Shown: positions 63,101 to 64,000 of the stretch, one piece after another
Position numbering within the stretch: the first letter of the stretch is position 1
Layout of the letters: every line of letters starts with the position of its first letter
Assembly (NCBI GenBank): GCA_024758765.1
Contig: CP101406.1
Span: forward strand, 1,240,001 to 1,304,000
Reading direction: 5' to 3'
Origin: Mycobacterium sp. SVM_VP21
GTDB lineage: Bacteria > Actinomycetota > Actinomycetes > Mycobacteriales > Mycobacteriaceae
DNA length: 64,000 nt
Position numbers and translations under genes: made by a program
Notes under the pieces: model-generated
Seen by the model: the letters and a program-made list of their open reading frames with translations, nothing else
Told to the model about the DNA's origin: nothing
Databases searched by the model: none

Positions 63101-64000
63101 CGGCGCCGGCCGGGCTTGCCGCGCACCTGCCGTTCCGCTCCGGGCGTCCGTTCTCAGCGTCGATACGGGGAACCGAGCTGACCCTCAAGGGCGCCCCGGA
63201 AATGGTGCTGGCGTGCACCGGGGCGGGCCCGGCCATCAGGCAGTCGGTGGCCGCCTTGGCTGGTGACGGCCTGCGAGTGATCGCGGTGGCCCGCCGGGAA
63301 CTGACTCCTGCGCAACTCACGGCGCTCGGCGAGGACCCCGAACCCGAGGAAATCGCCGAGTTCTGCCGCGAGGGACTGACATTCGTCGGTCTGCTCGGGT
63401 TGTCCGACACCCCACGCGACGAGGCGGCCGAACTGCTCGCCGACCTCAAGCGTCGCCAAATCCCGGTGCGCCTCATCACCGGCGACCACCCGTTGACCGC
63501 GACCGCCATCGCCCGGGAGCTGGGCCTGGAGGTCGACAGTGACCAGGTGATCAGTGGCGCGCAGTGGGATGCGTTGTCCCGCAAGGGCCAAGAACAAGCG
63601 GTAGCCGATCGGGTGGTGTTCGCCCGGATGTCTCCGGAGAACAAGGTGCAGATCGTCCAGACCCTGGAGCGCACCGGCAAGGTGTCGGCGATGGTCGGCG
63701 ACGGCGCCAACGACGCCGCGGCGATCCGGGCCGCCACGGTCGGGATCGCAGTGGTGGCGCACGGCAGCGAATCGGCCAGCACCGCTGCCGACGTGGTGCT
63801 GCTCGACGAGCGGGTCGACACCCTTCTCGACGCGCTGGACGAAGGCCGCGAGTTGTGGCAGCGGGTGCAGGCCGCGGTGGCGGTGCTGCTGGGCGGCAAC
63901 GCCGGCGAGGTGGCATTCGCGATCATCGGGAGTGCGCTGACGGGGCGCTCGCCGCTGAACGCGCGCCAGCTGCTGCTGGTCAACATGCTGACCGACGCGC
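60106..64000 (+). CDS. ctpH: CtpH-type metal-cation P-type ATPase (3' end outside the window)
   Basis: Translation from GTG 60106 stays open to the right edge (about 1298 codons); the family size in M. tuberculosis (CtpH, 1539 aa) predicts about 240 more. The ~600-residue N-terminus is poorly conserved and has a basic, Pro-rich segment near 270 (PERPAPRPPGP). The ATPase core then has the actuator motif TGES near residue 782, the IPEGLP membrane motif, the phosphorylation site DKTGT at 939, TGDHPLTATAI and the hinge GDGAND near 1198. The PEGL motif places it with Ca/Mn-like P2 ATPases rather than heavy-metal P1B pumps; the ion is not determined. It follows the Rv0426c-like gene by 11 bases. 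Confidence 0.9.
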   Translation, partial: MNSDSPLRSVRRSWPLRAANFGVQLTSALIDASVQTAAGVAGAILPNGDGGPVLSRRCFRGEGRAWVEIRGLDGSAGDELATAVLDAARALPGVISVRLNHPLSRLVVGLDPTADNAVSVRELCQVVADTESQYRTDRIPRSESRGHAPVSLPGDGMTEMLRALTVGANIAGLGAATLGRLLRLPGLPLGLEAGVVVIDYQPRVRRLLEDRIGKQATDALLALASAGVHTLNTAPTTLAVDLSVEAMRAGEERAEARAWRRHEPELAHHADHPPVTVPERPAPRPPGPVERHLTRSAWAQVVGAGVIGAATRNPDLAGTAAAVTAPKATRTARESFAATLGRGLADQHGTVVLRPGSLRELDRVDTVVIDPRVLCGETLRVMQVCGADDDELRAVWVQAQARLTDADLKPGWHRIGPRSGVQASFQPALLPLAAAVVTEARRADVEVVSVEAEALGELRPVFDEIRPLDGASVDQALAAAVTAYQAEGHDVAVLSAVALDALAAADVALGVLSGQGVPPWCADLLLTDLAAAWRVLHALPAARSASHRGVEIATGATALGSLLMLPGVRGSGPGPVTTGAAAGALSGYWLARRAVDAAVPRPAAVHEWHAMSVDQVRAVLPPPELEETPTTHHAPAAAAALAAVDLARRGAQATAPPRLLRQFAQAVRSELSDPITPVLALGAAASAVLGSPVDAMLVGSVLGGNAMLAAAQRLIAERRLSVLLNEQIPPARKVLPDGSHCEIPAEELVPGDVIEVHGHEVVPADGRLIEAIDLEVDESSLTGESLTVVKQVEATPGADLADRECMVYAGTTVVTGTAVALVTATGGDTHGRRAAELVAGDQSAIGLQHQLSLLTSKAWRISLAGGALVTGLGMARRIGLRQAVASGIAVSVAAIPEGLPLVATLAQQSSARRLTKAGVLVRVPRSVEALGRVDVVCFDKTGTLSKNRLRVSQVHPAAGFTDHDVLRFAASAAPVSNGTRQVHATDTAIVEGADAAGASAPAGLAAHLPFRSGRPFSASIRGTELTLKGAPEMVLACTGAGPAIRQSVAALAGDGLRVIAVARRELTPAQLTALGEDPEPEEIAEFCREGLTFVGLLGLSDTPRDEAAELLADLKRRQIPVRLITGDHPLTATAIARELGLEVDSDQVISGAQWDALSRKGQEQAVADRVVFARMSPENKVQIVQTLERTGKVSAMVGDGANDAAAIRAATVGIAVVAHGSESASTAADVVLLDERVDTLLDALDEGRELWQRVQAAVAVLLGGNAGEVAFAIIGSALTGRSPLNARQLLLVNMLTDA

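Overview
The window is chromosomal DNA of a mycobacterium, most likely a slow-growing non-tuberculous species; the M. terrae/Mycolicibacter group is a guess from protein style, not a result. The signs are very high GC, large PGRS (Gly-Gly-Asn/Ala repeat) genes, a groEL2 with two CIRCE operators, and a gene order that follows, in inverted orientation and from memory of the family, the M. tuberculosis block Rv0425c to Rv0440: groEL2, SDR, moeA2, psd, pssA, CDC48-like ATPase, LON-domain protein, YbdK-type ligase, sodC, virR, Rv0430-like protein, def, GNAT, xthA, Rv0426c-like protein, ctpH.

Layout. Bases 1-14975 are a PGRS locus. It holds the tail of one PGRS gene, a mosaic of broken PGRS ends (one of them inverted), and three large intact PGRS genes. 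None of the three starts with a PE domain: each begins with a secretion-type N-terminus ending in ARAD and a short non-repetitive domain. Bases 15017-18169 hold two tandem flavin-type split-barrel genes, a metallo-beta-lactamase/CobU fusion and a secreted two-repeat protein. GroEL2 follows (18320-19945). Between groEL2 and its usual neighbour (the SDR at 32974) lie about 13 kb of accessory genes: dienelactone hydrolase, AraC regulator, M24 peptidase, helicase, a fourth PE-less PGRS gene with twelve 204-bp repeats, and two bacterial-PH-domain membrane genes split by an XRE-Fic cassette. moeA2-psd-pssA (33912-36817) is core.

A second accessory block (36819-46661) carries a secreted chorismate mutase, a GlxA-type regulator, RidA, an HD protein resembling cyanamide hydratases, an alpha/beta hydrolase with divergent TetR, an old-yellow-enzyme/isonitrile-hydratase-like/SDR operon, another SDR and an HNH/13E12-type remnant. 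The CDC48-like ATPase (46724-48916) is core. A third accessory block (48927-53405) has a VOC-SRPBCC fusion, AraC, SnoaL-like, TetR, SRPBCC and MFS genes. From 53457 to the end the Rv0434 to Rv0425c core runs without interruption, except for a 55-bp tandem repeat array between the GNAT gene and xthA. The ctpH-type P-ATPase runs off the right edge.

The core genes cover protein folding, phosphatidylserine/phosphatidylethanolamine synthesis, molybdopterin synthesis, oxidative defence, N-terminal deformylation and base excision repair. The accessory blocks look like small-molecule oxidation/detoxification modules, each with its own regulator, and PGRS secreted-repeat genes that are actively duplicating and rearranging.
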